Of a DNA stretch of 64,000 nucleotides, positions 16,471 to 25,307 are shown one piece after another. The position numbers and the translations under genes were made by a program. Under the pieces are notes generated by a model, which saw only the letters and a program-made list of their open reading frames with translations, was not told where the DNA came from and searched no databases. Each line of letters begins with the position of its first letter. Position 1 is the stretch's first letter. This stretch comes from Labrys sp. KNU-23. Its GTDB lineage: Bacteria > Pseudomonadota > Alphaproteobacteria > Rhizobiales > Labraceae. The stretch lies in the NCBI RefSeq assembly GCF_008330945.1, contig NZ_CP043489.1:4351501-4415500 (forward strand), read 5' to 3'.

Positions 16471-17358
16471 TCAATGCTTGCCGCGCAGCAGCCGGATGAT
16501 GGCGGAGAAATCCTCGGTGCCGTGGCCGAGGCCGTCGAACAGGGAATAGAGCTGGGCGGCTTCCGCGCCAAGCGGTGTGTTGGCGCTGACCGAATTGGCC
16601 GCGGCCTGGGCAAGCTTGAGATCCTTGAGCATCAGGGCCGCCGCAAAGCCTGGCTTGTAGTCGTTGTTGGCGGGCGAGGTCGGCACCGGTCCGGGTACGG
16701 GACAATAGGTGGTGAGGGACCAGCATTGGCCCGAGGAGGTCGAGGCGACGTCGTAGAGCGCCTGCTGCGACAGGCCGAGCTTTTCGCCGAGGGCGAAGGC
16801 CTCGCAGACGCCGATCATCGAAATGCCGAGGATCATGTTGTTGCAGATCTTGGCAGCCTGGCCGGCGCCGGCAGGGCCGCAATGCACCACGCGCTTGCCC
16901 ATCACTGTGAGCAGTGGTTCGGCCCGCGCGAAGGCCTCGTCCGCGCCGCCGACCATGAAGGTCAGCGTGCCGGCCTTGGCGCCGCCGACGCCTCCGGAGA
17001 CGGGGGCGTCGACGGCAGCGAGCTCTCGTCCTGCGGCGATCTCGTGGGCCTTGCGGGCGCTGTCGACGTCGATGGTGGAGCTGTCGATCAGCAACGCCCC
17101 ATCCGGCACTAGGCCGGAAAGTTCGGACCACACCTTCAGCACATGGGCGCCGGCTGGCAGCATGGTGACCACGGCATCGGCATCCTTGACCGCCTCGGCA
17201 GCGGAGGCGGCGATAATGACACCGTCGGCACGCGCACTGTCGAGCGAGGCCGGGGACAGGTCGAAGCCGCGCACCTCATGCCCGGCCTTGACCAGGTTGG
17301 CGGCCATCGGTCCGCCCATATTGCCGAGGCCAATGAAACCTATCTTGCTGCTGGCCAT
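16471..17358 (-). CDS. mmsB: 3-Hydroxyisobutyrate dehydrogenase
   Basis: The ATG at 17358 follows AAGGAG and gives 295 residues. The N-terminal NAD-binding motif is IGFIGLGNMGGPMAANLVKAG. DAPVSGGVGGAKAGTL and the catalytic-lysine segment GQAAKICNNMILG match the beta-hydroxyacid dehydrogenase family, and LKDLKLAQAAA supports the HIBADH subgroup. It oxidises 3-hydroxyisobutyrate to methylmalonate semialdehyde, between the hydrolase and mmsA steps of valine breakdown. It is flanked by the hydratase and hydrolase genes of the same pathway. Confidence 0.95.
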   Translation of the reverse strand: MASSKIGFIGLGNMGGPMAANLVKAGHEVRGFDLSPASLDSARADGVIIAASAAEAVKDADAVVTMLPAGAHVLKVWSELSGLVPDGALLIDSSTIDVDSARKAHEIAAGRELAAVDAPVSGGVGGAKAGTLTFMVGGADEAFARAEPLLTVMGKRVVHCGPAGAGQAAKICNNMILGISMIGVCEAFALGEKLGLSQQALYDVASTSSGQCWSLTTYCPVPGPVPTSPANNDYKPGFAAALMLKDLKLAQAAANSVSANTPLGAEAAQLYSLFDGLGHGTEDFSAIIRLLRGKH

Positions 17359-17415
17359 TGGGAACTCCTTTGCGAGAATATGATCGGGATCGATGCCTTG
17401 CACATCAGCATGCGC

Positions 17416-18480
17416 TCAAGGAAACACCCGATCCGCCACCGGTTGGATCCAGGCTTCGATATCACGGTCATCGACCTCAGAGAGGCTTGCCGGCGACCAG
17501 CGTGGATTGCGGTCCTTGTCGATGATGGCCGCTCGCACGCCCTCGTAGAAATCATGGCCCTGCGCGACAGCGACCGCGGCAGCAAACTCGCGTTCGAGAG
17601 CCTCTTCCAGGCCCTCGGCCTTGCGGGCAAGACGGATCAGGCGGAAGGTGAGCTTGAGGCTGGTCGGCGATTTGGAGGCGATGAGGTCGCGTGTCTTCAG
17701 AGCGAAGGGCGTGCCATCCGCTTCGAGAGCTTGCAGGATGGCTTCGACGGAAGAGCCGGCAAAGCATTGGTCGATCAACCTGCGATGCTCGGAAAGGCGA
17801 GCGGGTTCAGGCTGCACGGCATGCTTTGCAAGCAGGGTGCGAATTGCCTTATTGCCGGTTCCCGGCGTGAGTTGAGCCAGCTCGTCGATCAGCGTGGGAA
17901 TGCCAGCCAGCTGGACCTGCACATCGGCCAGGCCGGCATAAACAGCATTGGCAGGCCCGATCGTCTCGCCGGTGAGGGCGAGATAGGTGCCGATTTCTCC
18001 GGGCGCATGGGCCAGCAGCCAGGTGCCGCCGACATCCGGCACGAAGCCGATGCCGACTTCCGGCATGGCGATGCGGCTGCGCTCGGTGACGATACGGTGG
18101 GCGCCATGGGCCGACAGGCCGATGCCGCCGCCCATGGTGATGCCGTCCATCACGGCCAGATAGGGCTTGGGAAAGCGGGCGATGCGGGCATTGACGCGAT
18201 ATTCGTCGCGCCAGAATTGCGTGCCCGTGCCGTCGGGCGTGCGCTCGCCTTCGTAGAGGGCTCGGATGTCGCCGCCGGCACACAGGCCGCGTTCGCCTTC
18301 CCCCGTCAGCAGCACGGCGGCGATGGCGGCATCCCTCTCGAAGGCGTCGAGGGCCGGCGCGATCAGATGCACCATGTCGTGCGTGAGGCTGTTCATCGCC
18401 TTGGGGCGATTGAGCCGGATGCGGCCGAGCGAACCCGAGCGTTCGACGATGACGTCAGGAAGCGTTCCCTCTGCTGCCAT
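17416..18480 (-). CDS. 3-Hydroxyisobutyryl-CoA hydrolase
   Basis: The start at 18480 overlaps the upstream acyl-CoA dehydrogenase stop by one base (TGATG), giving 354 residues. It is a crotonase-fold protein with the longer C-terminus and motifs of HIBCH: GLCAGGDIRALYEG, AVMDGITMGGGIGLSAHG and MPEVGIGFVPDVGGTWLL. Together with RLIRLARKAEGLEEALEREF in the C-terminal part this distinguishes it from plain hydratases. It releases 3-hydroxyisobutyrate from its CoA ester, the committing step of valine degradation. The frame remains open upstream inside the neighbouring gene but is not conserved there. Confidence 0.93.
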   Translation of the reverse strand: MAAEGTLPDVIVERSGSLGRIRLNRPKAMNSLTHDMVHLIAPALDAFERDAAIAAVLLTGEGERGLCAGGDIRALYEGERTPDGTGTQFWRDEYRVNARIARFPKPYLAVMDGITMGGGIGLSAHGAHRIVTERSRIAMPEVGIGFVPDVGGTWLLAHAPGEIGTYLALTGETIGPANAVYAGLADVQVQLAGIPTLIDELAQLTPGTGNKAIRTLLAKHAVQPEPARLSEHRRLIDQCFAGSSVEAILQALEADGTPFALKTRDLIASKSPTSLKLTFRLIRLARKAEGLEEALEREFAAAVAVAQGHDFYEGVRAAIIDKDRNPRWSPASLSEVDDRDIEAWIQPVADRVFP

Positions 18481-19622
18481 CAGCGGTTCCCCAGCAGGGC
18501 GCGGGCGATGATCACGCGCATGATTTCGTTGGTTCCTTCCAGAATCTGGTGCACCCTGAGATCCCTGACGATCTTCTCGACGCCATATTCGCTCAGATAG
18601 CCATAGCCACCGTGAAGCTGCAGCGCCTGATTGGCAACCTCGAAACCGGCATCGGTGACGAAGCGCTTGGCCATGGCGCAAAAGCGTGTCGCCTCGGGGC
18701 TCTTGGCATCGAGCGCGCTGGCCGCCCGCCACAGGAAGGTGCGCGCCACTTCCAGTTCCGTCGCCATGTCGGCAAGGCGGAATTGCAGGGCCTGGAAGTC
18801 CGAGATCTTCCTTCCGAAGGCTTTGCGCTCGCCCATATAGGCGATCGCCTTGTCGAGGGCCGCCTGGGCTCCGCCGAGTGAGCAGGCGGCGATGTTGAGG
18901 CGCCCGCCATCGAGCGCCGCCATGGCGATGCGAAAGCCCTGGCCCTCTTCGGCAATGCGGTTGGCGGCGGGAACCCGGACATTCTCGAACATCACCGCGC
19001 GGGTCGGCTGGGCATGCCAGCCCATCTTCTTCTCACTGGCGCCGAAGGAGAGGCCGGGCGTGTCCTTCGGCACGATGAAGGTGGAGATGCCCTTGGGGCC
19101 TTCGCCCCCGGTGCGGGCCATCACGATATAGAGATCGCTGGCGCCGGCGCCGGAGATGAACTGCTTCTGGCCGTTGAGGACGTAGTGGTCGCCATCACGC
19201 ACCGCCCGGGTGGCGAGATTGCCGGCATCCGAGCCATAGCCGGGCTCGGTCAGGCAGTAACTGGCGATCATCTCCATCCTGGTCATCGCCGGCAGCCACT
19301 GGCTGCGTTGCTCGGGTGAGCCGTAGGCATCGATGATCCAGGCGCACATATTGTGGATCGACAGGAAGGCGGCGACGGCCGGACAGCCCGAGGACAGGGC
19401 TTCGAAGATCAGTGCCGCATCGAGACGGGTGAGGCCGGAGCCGCCGACATCCTCGCGCACATAGATCGCGGCCATGCCAAGCCCGGCCGCCGCCTTGAGC
19501 GTGTCGATGGGAAAATGCCTGTTCTGGTCCCATTCGAGGGCATGCGGGGCGATCGCCTCCGCCGCGAAGCCGGCCGCCATCTCCCGGATGGCCGCTTGTT
19601 CGTCGCTGAGTTCGAAATCCAT
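18480..19622 (-). CDS. Acyl-CoA dehydrogenase (probable isobutyryl-CoA dehydrogenase)
   Basis: The 380-residue flavoenzyme has the ACAD signatures ASYCLTEPGYGSDAGNLAT and the C-terminal LHGGYGYLSEYGVEKIVRD followed by HQILEGTNEIMR, which includes the catalytic glutamate (EGTNE). Length and the N-terminal MDFELSDEQAAIREMA fit short/branched-chain dehydrogenases. The valine-pathway neighbours make isobutyryl-CoA to methacrylyl-CoA the likely reaction, with electrons going to ETF. It is translationally linked to the hydrolase gene that follows. Confidence 0.93.
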   Translation of the reverse strand: MDFELSDEQAAIREMAAGFAAEAIAPHALEWDQNRHFPIDTLKAAAGLGMAAIYVREDVGGSGLTRLDAALIFEALSSGCPAVAAFLSIHNMCAWIIDAYGSPEQRSQWLPAMTRMEMIASYCLTEPGYGSDAGNLATRAVRDGDHYVLNGQKQFISGAGASDLYIVMARTGGEGPKGISTFIVPKDTPGLSFGASEKKMGWHAQPTRAVMFENVRVPAANRIAEEGQGFRIAMAALDGGRLNIAACSLGGAQAALDKAIAYMGERKAFGRKISDFQALQFRLADMATELEVARTFLWRAASALDAKSPEATRFCAMAKRFVTDAGFEVANQALQLHGGYGYLSEYGVEKIVRDLRVHQILEGTNEIMRVIIARALLGNR

Positions 19623-19654
19623 GGTGGTCGCCTTGTTGGAAGGGCGCGTTCTAT

Positions 19655-19677
19655 ACCCTCCCCCTCCGGGGGAGGGT
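19655..19677. repeat. GC-rich hairpin between mmsA paralogue and acyl-CoA dehydrogenase
   Basis: ACCCTCCCCC and GGGGGAGGGT form a perfect 10-bp stem around TCC. It lies inside the valine operon, where it could cap or attenuate the transcript. No T-run is present. Confidence 0.5.
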
Positions 19678-19685
19678 GGAGAGTG

Positions 19686-21182
19686 CTACCGCATCGTCGG
19701 GATCGAGAAATCCGCGCCGCTCTTGATGCCGCTCGGCCAGCGCGAGGTCACCGTCTTGGTCTTGGTGTAGAAGCGGATCGAATCCGGCCCGTGCTGGTTG
19801 AGGTCGCCGAAGCCCGAGCGCTTCCAGCCGCCGAAGGTGTGGTAGGCGATCGGCACCGGGATCGGCACATTGATGCCGACCATGCCGACATTGACCCTGG
19901 CGGCGAAGTCGCGGGCAGCGTCGCCATCACGGGTGAAGATTGCTACGCCGTTGCCATAGGAATGCTTAGTCGGCAAAGCGAGTGCTTCCTCGTAGGTATC
20001 GGCACGCACCACGGAGAGCACCGGCCCGAAGATTTCCTCCTTGTAGATGGTCATCTCGGGCTTGACTTCGTCGAACAGGCAGCCGCCCATGAAGAAGCCG
20101 TTCTCATAGCCCTGCAAGCGGAAATTGCGGCCGTCGACGGCCAGTTTCGCGCCCTCGTTGATGCCGATCTCGACATAGCGCTTGACGCGCTCCACCGCCT
20201 CGCGCGTGACGAGCGGACCGTAATCGGCGGAGCCGTCGTTGGAAGGCCCGATCTTGAGCGATTCCACCCGCGGGATCAGCCTTTCCATCAGGGCGTCGCC
20301 CGTGGCCTTGGTGACGGGAACGGCGACGGAAATCGCCATGCAGCGCTCGCCCGCCGAACCGTAGCCGGCGCCGATCAGGGCATCGACGACCTGGTCCATG
20401 TCGGCGTCCGGCATGACGATGGCGTGGTTCTTGGCGCCGCCGAAGCACTGGGCCCTTTTGCCGGTCTGGGCGGCGCGGACATAGATGTATTCGGCGATCG
20501 GGGTCGAGCCGACGAAGCCCACGGCGCGAATGTCCTCGTCGTCGAGAATGGCGCCGACTGCTTCCTTGTCGCCGTTGACGACATTGAACACGCCCGCCGG
20601 CAGGCCGGCCTCGACGAACAATTCGGCGATGCGGATCGGCACGGAGGGATCGCGCTCCGACGGCTTGAGGATGAAGGCGTTGCCGCAGGCCAGCGCCGGC
20701 GCGCATTTCCACAAGGGGATCATCGCCGGGAAGTTGAAGGGCGTGATGCCGGCGACGACACCGAGCGGCTGGCGCAGGGAATAGACGTCGATGCCGGTGC
20801 CGGCGCTCTCTGTATATTCGCCCTTGAGCAGATGCGGGATGCCGACGGCGAACTCGACCACTTCGAGGCCGCGCTGGATGTCGCCCTTGGCGTCCGGCAC
20901 GGTCTTGCCGTGCTCGCTCGCCAGGAGCTCGGCCAGGCTGTCATGCTCGTCCCGCATCAATTCGAGGAAGCGCATCAGCACGCGGGCGCGCCGCTGCGGG
21001 TTCCAGCCGGCCCAGACCGCCTGTGCCTCGCGGGCATTCTCGACAGCCGCCCGTATTTCCGCCGCGCTGGCGAGCGCCACCTTGGCCTGCACATCGCCGG
21101 TGGTGGGATTGAACACGTCGGCATAGCGGCCGCTGGTGCCCTCGACGCGCTTGCCGGCGATGAAATGTCCGATCTGTCGCAT
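19686..21182 (-). CDS. mmsA: CoA-acylating methylmalonate-semialdehyde dehydrogenase (valine branch)
   Basis: This second MMSDH has the same 498-residue length and motifs as the one at 14029: GVVAGITPFNFPAMIPLW, FVGSTPIAEYIYV, GGAKNHAIVMPDADMDQ and the catalytic cysteine in GERCMAIS. It lies between the acyl-CoA synthetase and acyl-CoA dehydrogenase genes of the valine cluster. It should turn methylmalonate semialdehyde into propionyl-CoA. Start codons at 21197 and further upstream exist, but only 21182 has a good ribosome binding site (GAAGGA, about 8 bp away). Confidence 0.94.
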   Translation of the reverse strand: MRQIGHFIAGKRVEGTSGRYADVFNPTTGDVQAKVALASAAEIRAAVENAREAQAVWAGWNPQRRARVLMRFLELMRDEHDSLAELLASEHGKTVPDAKGDIQRGLEVVEFAVGIPHLLKGEYTESAGTGIDVYSLRQPLGVVAGITPFNFPAMIPLWKCAPALACGNAFILKPSERDPSVPIRIAELFVEAGLPAGVFNVVNGDKEAVGAILDDEDIRAVGFVGSTPIAEYIYVRAAQTGKRAQCFGGAKNHAIVMPDADMDQVVDALIGAGYGSAGERCMAISVAVPVTKATGDALMERLIPRVESLKIGPSNDGSADYGPLVTREAVERVKRYVEIGINEGAKLAVDGRNFRLQGYENGFFMGGCLFDEVKPEMTIYKEEIFGPVLSVVRADTYEEALALPTKHSYGNGVAIFTRDGDAARDFAARVNVGMVGINVPIPVPIAYHTFGGWKRSGFGDLNQHGPDSIRFYTKTKTVTSRWPSGIKSGADFSIPTMR

Positions 21183-21247
21183 GGCTTGGTCCTTCATCGT
21201 GTTGTGAAAATTGTGTTGTGCGCACCCGGAATGCCGATGCCGCAACC

Positions 21248-22969
21248 CTATGCGCGCTTCCTCTCCGACGCCATCTCCGGGAAATCGGTCTCGGCAAATT
21301 CAACACCGCGGAAAGCACTCTGCGTATCGCCTTCCACCTCGAGCCGGCGCAGCTGTACGCGGCGGATCTTGCCGGAAATGGTCTTGGGCAATTCGGTGAC
21401 GAATTCGATGCGGCGGATGCGCTTGAAGGGGGCAAGCCGCTCATTGGTGTAGCGGAAGATCGAGAGCGCCGTTTCGCGTGACGGCTTGGCCGCGCCGACC
21501 AGCAGCACATAGGCCTTGGGGATCGACAGGCGGATCGAGTCGGGCACCGGCACGATGGCGGCCTCCGCCACCGTCTCGTGCTCGATCAGCACGCTTTCGA
21601 GCTCGAAGGGGCTGATACGGTAGTCGGATGACTTGAAGACGTCGTCGGAGCGGCCGACGAAAGTGAGATAGCCTTGCTCGTCGACGAAGGCGACGTCTCC
21701 GGTGCGGTAGACCTCTTCCTCCAAACCCCTGAGCTTGCCGTCGGTCCCCTGGTAGCCTTGCATCAGGCCGGCCGAGCGCGTGTCGCCAAGCGGCAGGCAG
21801 ACTTCGCCTTCCGTGGCGGGCTTGCCGTCGGCATCGAGGATGCGGATGTCGTAGCCGGGGAGGGGGCGGCCCATGGCGCCGATCTTGATCGGCTGTCCGG
21901 GCGAATTGGCGATCTGGGCCGTGGTCTCGGTCTGGCCGTAGCCGTCGCGGATGGTCAGCCTCCAGGCATCGCGGACCCGTTCGATCACTTCCGGATTGAG
22001 GGGCTCGCCGGCGCCGCACACCTCGCGCAGCGAGACCTTGGTGGCGGCGAGATCCTCCTGGATCAGCAGGCGCCAGACAGTCGGCGGCGAGCAGAGCGTG
22101 GTGACCTTGCAGCGCTCGAGTTCCCGCAGCAGGACCTTGGCGCTGAATTGCGGCTGGTTGACCACCAGCACCGTGGCGCCGGCGTTCCAGGGCGCGAAGA
22201 ACGAACTCCAGGCGTGCTTGGCCCAGCCGGGGGAGGAGACGTTGAGATGGACGTCGCCCGGCTGCAGGCCGAGCCAGTACATGGTCGAGAGCGCGCCGAC
22301 GGGATAGCTGCGCTGGGAATGGCGCACCAGCTTGGGCTTGGCGGTGGTGCCGGAGGTGAAATAGAGCAGCAGCGGATCGTGCGGGTTGGTCTGGCCCTCA
22401 GGCGTGAAGGTGGTAGGCCCGTCGAAGGCATCGGCATAGGGGATCCCGCCGGCCACGCTGCCGGGGCCGACGACGATGCGCTTCACCTCCGGCGGCGCCA
22501 CGCCTTCGCATTTGGCGAGCTGGTCGCGCTCGGCGATGATGGCGCGGGCCTTGCCGCGGTCGAAACGATCGGCGAGCTCGTCCGGCGTGAGCAACGTCGT
22601 GGCGGGAATCAGGATCAGGCCGAGCTTGATCGCCGCCAGCGTTGTCTCCCAGATCGCCGGCACATTGCCGAGCAGCACCAGGACGTGGTCGCCGCGTTTC
22701 AGACCCTGGGCGCGCAGGAAATTCGCCACCTGGTTGGAGCGCCGGCTGAGTTCGCCGAAGCTGAACTTGGTGTCGATGCCGGCTGCGGTGTCGACAATCC
22801 ACAGGGCCGTGCGGTCCCGGCTTTCGGCGGCGGTGGCGAGCTCGGCATCGAACCAATCGAGCGCCCAGTTGAAATGGGGCTCATCCGGCCAGCGAAAGCC
22901 GGCGTGAGCCGTCTCATAATCCGTGCGATGCTTGAGCAGAAAGTCACGAGCCTGCCGAAAATCGGGCAT
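21248..22969 (-). CDS. AMP-dependent acyl-CoA synthetase (medium/branched-chain type)
   Basis: The 573-residue adenylate-forming enzyme has the P-loop YFTSGTTAKPKLVRHS, the DGYGQTETT motif, GRSDDVFKSSDYRISPFELE, and the catalytic C-terminal lysine in PKTISGKIRR. It activates a carboxylic acid to its CoA thioester through an acyl-adenylate. The substrate is unknown; the neighbours suggest a short or branched acid such as isobutyrate or propionate. The ATG at 22969 is preceded by GAGGAAA. The frame stays open further upstream only because it reads through a palindromic repeat (23023-23099), which I exclude from the gene. Confidence 0.9.
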   Translation of the reverse strand: MPDFRQARDFLLKHRTDYETAHAGFRWPDEPHFNWALDWFDAELATAAESRDRTALWIVDTAAGIDTKFSFGELSRRSNQVANFLRAQGLKRGDHVLVLLGNVPAIWETTLAAIKLGLILIPATTLLTPDELADRFDRGKARAIIAERDQLAKCEGVAPPEVKRIVVGPGSVAGGIPYADAFDGPTTFTPEGQTNPHDPLLLYFTSGTTAKPKLVRHSQRSYPVGALSTMYWLGLQPGDVHLNVSSPGWAKHAWSSFFAPWNAGATVLVVNQPQFSAKVLLRELERCKVTTLCSPPTVWRLLIQEDLAATKVSLREVCGAGEPLNPEVIERVRDAWRLTIRDGYGQTETTAQIANSPGQPIKIGAMGRPLPGYDIRILDADGKPATEGEVCLPLGDTRSAGLMQGYQGTDGKLRGLEEEVYRTGDVAFVDEQGYLTFVGRSDDVFKSSDYRISPFELESVLIEHETVAEAAIVPVPDSIRLSIPKAYVLLVGAAKPSRETALSIFRYTNERLAPFKRIRRIEFVTELPKTISGKIRRVQLRRLEVEGDTQSAFRGVEFAETDFPEMASERKRA

Positions 22970-23022
22970 GAAGGTTTCCTCGCTTGCCGGGCACAATGGC
23001 TGTGCTTCCATTGTCATTCGAT

Positions 23023-23099
23023 CGTCATTGCGAGCGCAGCGAAGCAATCCAGACTTTTGTCTGTGGCCCCTGGATTGCTTCGCTGCGCTCGCAATGACG
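23023..23099. repeat. Interspersed palindromic repeat (CGTCATTGCGAG family), near-perfect
   Basis: Two 30-base arms, beginning CGTCATTGCGAGCGCAGCG and ending with its complement CGCTGCGCTCGCAATGACG, are perfectly complementary around a 17-base loop. It lies between the thiolase and acyl-CoA synthetase genes of one operon, so it will be transcribed as a long hairpin. A diverged copy lies within dnaE2 (59565-59680). Confidence 0.9.
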
Positions 23100-23131
23100 G
23101 ATCCAGAGCCTTCCAATCAAACCGGCGTCGT

Positions 23132-24316
23132 CTAAACCAGCCGTTCCACCGCCATCGCGGTCGCTTCGCCGCCGCCGATGCAAAGGCTGGCCACGCCGCG
23201 CTTCAAACCGTGGTTTTCGAGGGCGGCCAGCAGCGTCACCAGCACGCGCGCGCCAGAGGCACCGATCGGATGGCCGAGGGCGCAGGCGCCGCCATGCACA
23301 TTGACCTTGTCGTCAGGCAGATCGAGGTCGCGCATTGCCGCCATCGTCACCACGGCGAAGGCCTCGTTGATCTCGAACAGGTCGACCTCGCCGGCCGTCC
23401 AGCCGGTGCGATCGAACAATTTGCGCATGGCGCCGATCGGGGCGGTGGCGAAGCGGTTCGGTTCCTGGGCATGGCTGGCATGGCCGACGATCGCGGCGAG
23501 CGGGGGCAGGCCGCGCTTTTCAGCCTGCGAGCGGCGCATCAGCACCAAGGCGGCGGCGCCGTCGGAGATCGAACTGGAATTGGCCGCCGTCACCGTGCCG
23601 CCCTCGCGGAAGGCCGGCTTCAGCGTCGGGATCTTGTCCGGGCGGGCCTTGCCGGGCTGCTCGTCGACGCCGACCACCTGCTCCGTCTTGCCCGAGCCGA
23701 CGGTCACGGCCACGATCTCGTTGTCGAAGCGCCCTTCCCGGATGGCGGCCTGGGCCCGGCTCAAGGAGCGCAAGGCAAATTCATCCTGTGCCTCACGGGT
23801 GAACTGATAGGCCTCGGCACAATCCTCGGCGAAGGTGCCCATCAGCCGTCCCTTCTCATAGGCATCCTCGAGCCCGTCCAGGAACATGTGATCCTTCACG
23901 CTGCCATGGCCCATGCGATAGCCGCCTCGCGCCCGGTCGAGCAGATAGGGGGCGTTGGTCATGCTCTCCATGCCGCCGGCCACCACCACGCCAGCCGTGC
24001 CGGCGGCGATCAAATCGTGGCCGAGCATGGCGGCCTGCATGCCCGAGCCGCACATCTTGTTGACGGTGGTGGCGGGTGTCGAGATCGGCAGGCCCGCACC
24101 CAGCGCGGCCTGGCGGGCCGGAGCCTGGCCCTGGCCGGCGCTGAGCACGCAGCCGAACACGGTCTCCTCGATAGCTTCGGCGGGCAGCCCGGCCCGGGAC
24201 ACCGCCGCCGAGATGACGGCTGCGCCGAGGCGTGCCGCCGGCAGGCTGGAAAAGGCCCCCTGGAAACCACCGAGCGGGGTCCGCGCGGAACCGACGATCA
24301 CGACAGGGTCATTCAT
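23132..24316 (-). CDS. Acetyl-CoA C-acyltransferase (thiolase)
   Basis: The 394-residue thiolase carries the nucleophilic Cys89 in NKMCGSGMQAA, GGMESMTNAPYLL, the histidine in GGACALGHPIGASGARV and the second cysteine in CIGGGEATAMAVE. It cleaves 3-ketoacyl-CoA with CoA, or condenses in reverse. Beside an HSD17B10-like dehydrogenase it would suit 2-methylacetoacetyl-CoA cleavage in isoleucine degradation, but a general beta-oxidation or acetoacetyl-CoA role is also possible. It is second in the minus-strand cluster. Confidence 0.94.
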   Translation of the reverse strand: MNDPVVIVGSARTPLGGFQGAFSSLPAARLGAAVISAAVSRAGLPAEAIEETVFGCVLSAGQGQAPARQAALGAGLPISTPATTVNKMCGSGMQAAMLGHDLIAAGTAGVVVAGGMESMTNAPYLLDRARGGYRMGHGSVKDHMFLDGLEDAYEKGRLMGTFAEDCAEAYQFTREAQDEFALRSLSRAQAAIREGRFDNEIVAVTVGSGKTEQVVGVDEQPGKARPDKIPTLKPAFREGGTVTAANSSSISDGAAALVLMRRSQAEKRGLPPLAAIVGHASHAQEPNRFATAPIGAMRKLFDRTGWTAGEVDLFEINEAFAVVTMAAMRDLDLPDDKVNVHGGACALGHPIGASGARVLVTLLAALENHGLKRGVASLCIGGGEATAMAVERLV

Positions 24317-24376
24317 CTCATGGTCCCTTTCTGCGAAGGAGGATTTTACGCCGATTTCGGCGATGTGTGTGGTCGA

Positions 24377-25144
24377 TCAGCGCGGCGCCATGCGCAGGGC
24401 GCCGTCGAGCCGGATGATTTCGCCGTTGAGCATGCGGTTTTCGACGATGTGGCAGACCAAAGCGGCGAATTCCTGGGGATGACCGAGGCGGGGCGGGAAG
24501 GGCACGGTCGCCCCCAGCGAGGTCCTGACTTCCTCCGGCATGGCCTGCATCATCGGGGTCTCGAACACGCCGGGCGCCACGGCGACGACCCGGATGCCGA
24601 AGCGAGCGAGTTCGCGGGCCGCCGGCAAAGTGAAGCTGGCGACGCCGCCCTTGGAAGCGGCATAGGCGGCCTGGCCGATCTGGCCGTCATAGGCCGCGAT
24701 CGAAGCGGTATTGACGATGACGCCGCGCTCGCCGTCTTCGCCGGGCGCATTGGTGGAGATCGCCCGGGCGGCGAGCCGCGTCATGTTGAAGGTGCCGACG
24801 AGATTGATCTGGATGGTGCGGGCGAAGCGCTCGAGATCATGCGGGCCGTCGCGTCCGACGATGCGCTCGCTGGGCGCGACGCCGGCGCAGTTGACCAGAC
24901 CGTCAAGCCGGCCGAAGGCATCGAGGGCGGCCTGCACGGCAGCCTGTCCATCTTCGGCACTGGCGACATCGGTGCGCTGGAAGCGGGCCTGCGGTCCCAG
25001 CGCAGCGGCGGCTTTTTCGCCGGCTTCGGCATTGAGATCGCAGATGAGGACGCGCCCGCCGCGGCTCACCAATTCGGCTGCCACCGCCTGGCCGAGCCCG
25101 GACGCTGCACCCGTCACCAGGAAGACACGGTCTTGGATCTGCAT
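24377..25144 (-). CDS. SDR-family 3-hydroxyacyl-CoA dehydrogenase (HSD17B10-like)
   Basis: The 255-residue short-chain dehydrogenase has the cofactor motif VTGAASGLGQAVA, an acidic end to strand 2 (ICDLN) that favours NAD, the NCAGVAP segment, and the catalytic YAASK preceded by the serine in NTASIAAYDGQIGQAAYAAS. FETPMMQAMPEEVRTSL and the ending NGEIIRLDGALRMAPR are typical of 3-hydroxy-2-methylbutyryl-CoA dehydrogenase. It is the first gene of the eight-gene branched-chain cluster and is divergent from the AraC-type regulator. Confidence 0.92.
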   Translation of the reverse strand: MQIQDRVFLVTGAASGLGQAVAAELVSRGGRVLICDLNAEAGEKAAAALGPQARFQRTDVASAEDGQAAVQAALDAFGRLDGLVNCAGVAPSERIVGRDGPHDLERFARTIQINLVGTFNMTRLAARAISTNAPGEDGERGVIVNTASIAAYDGQIGQAAYAASKGGVASFTLPAARELARFGIRVVAVAPGVFETPMMQAMPEEVRTSLGATVPFPPRLGHPQEFAALVCHIVENRMLNGEIIRLDGALRMAPR

Positions 25145-25307
25145 GGCGCGGAACTCTCCCCGTTCGGCCCTTTGAGGGCCGTTGTCGTTGCCAGGATATT
25201 ATGCGCGTCGGCGGTGGCATTCGATGACCCTTCATGCTTAAAAGCGTGATCGGTTTTGCCATATCGCGAGGGGTGCGAATGGCCTGGAAAGGGGAGAGAT
25301 CCACGCC

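Noticed and set aside
19353..21452. A 699-codon plus-strand frame opposite the acyl-CoA dehydrogenase and mmsA
   Set aside because: It spans two unrelated minus-strand genes and their intergenic hairpin, so it cannot be a real conserved protein.
22970..23116. An N-terminal extension of the acyl-CoA synthetase reading through the palindromic repeat
   Set aside because: Unlike dnaE2, there is a good ATG with a ribosome binding site downstream (22969) at the expected start of the family, so the extension is not needed.
21674..25249. A very long plus-strand open frame (about 1190 codons) opposite the acyl-CoA synthetase, thiolase and SDR genes
   Set aside because: It is antisense to three well-conserved genes with intact catalytic motifs and has the Ala/Gly/Arg-rich composition of GC-rich shadow frames. 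No domain is recognisable.
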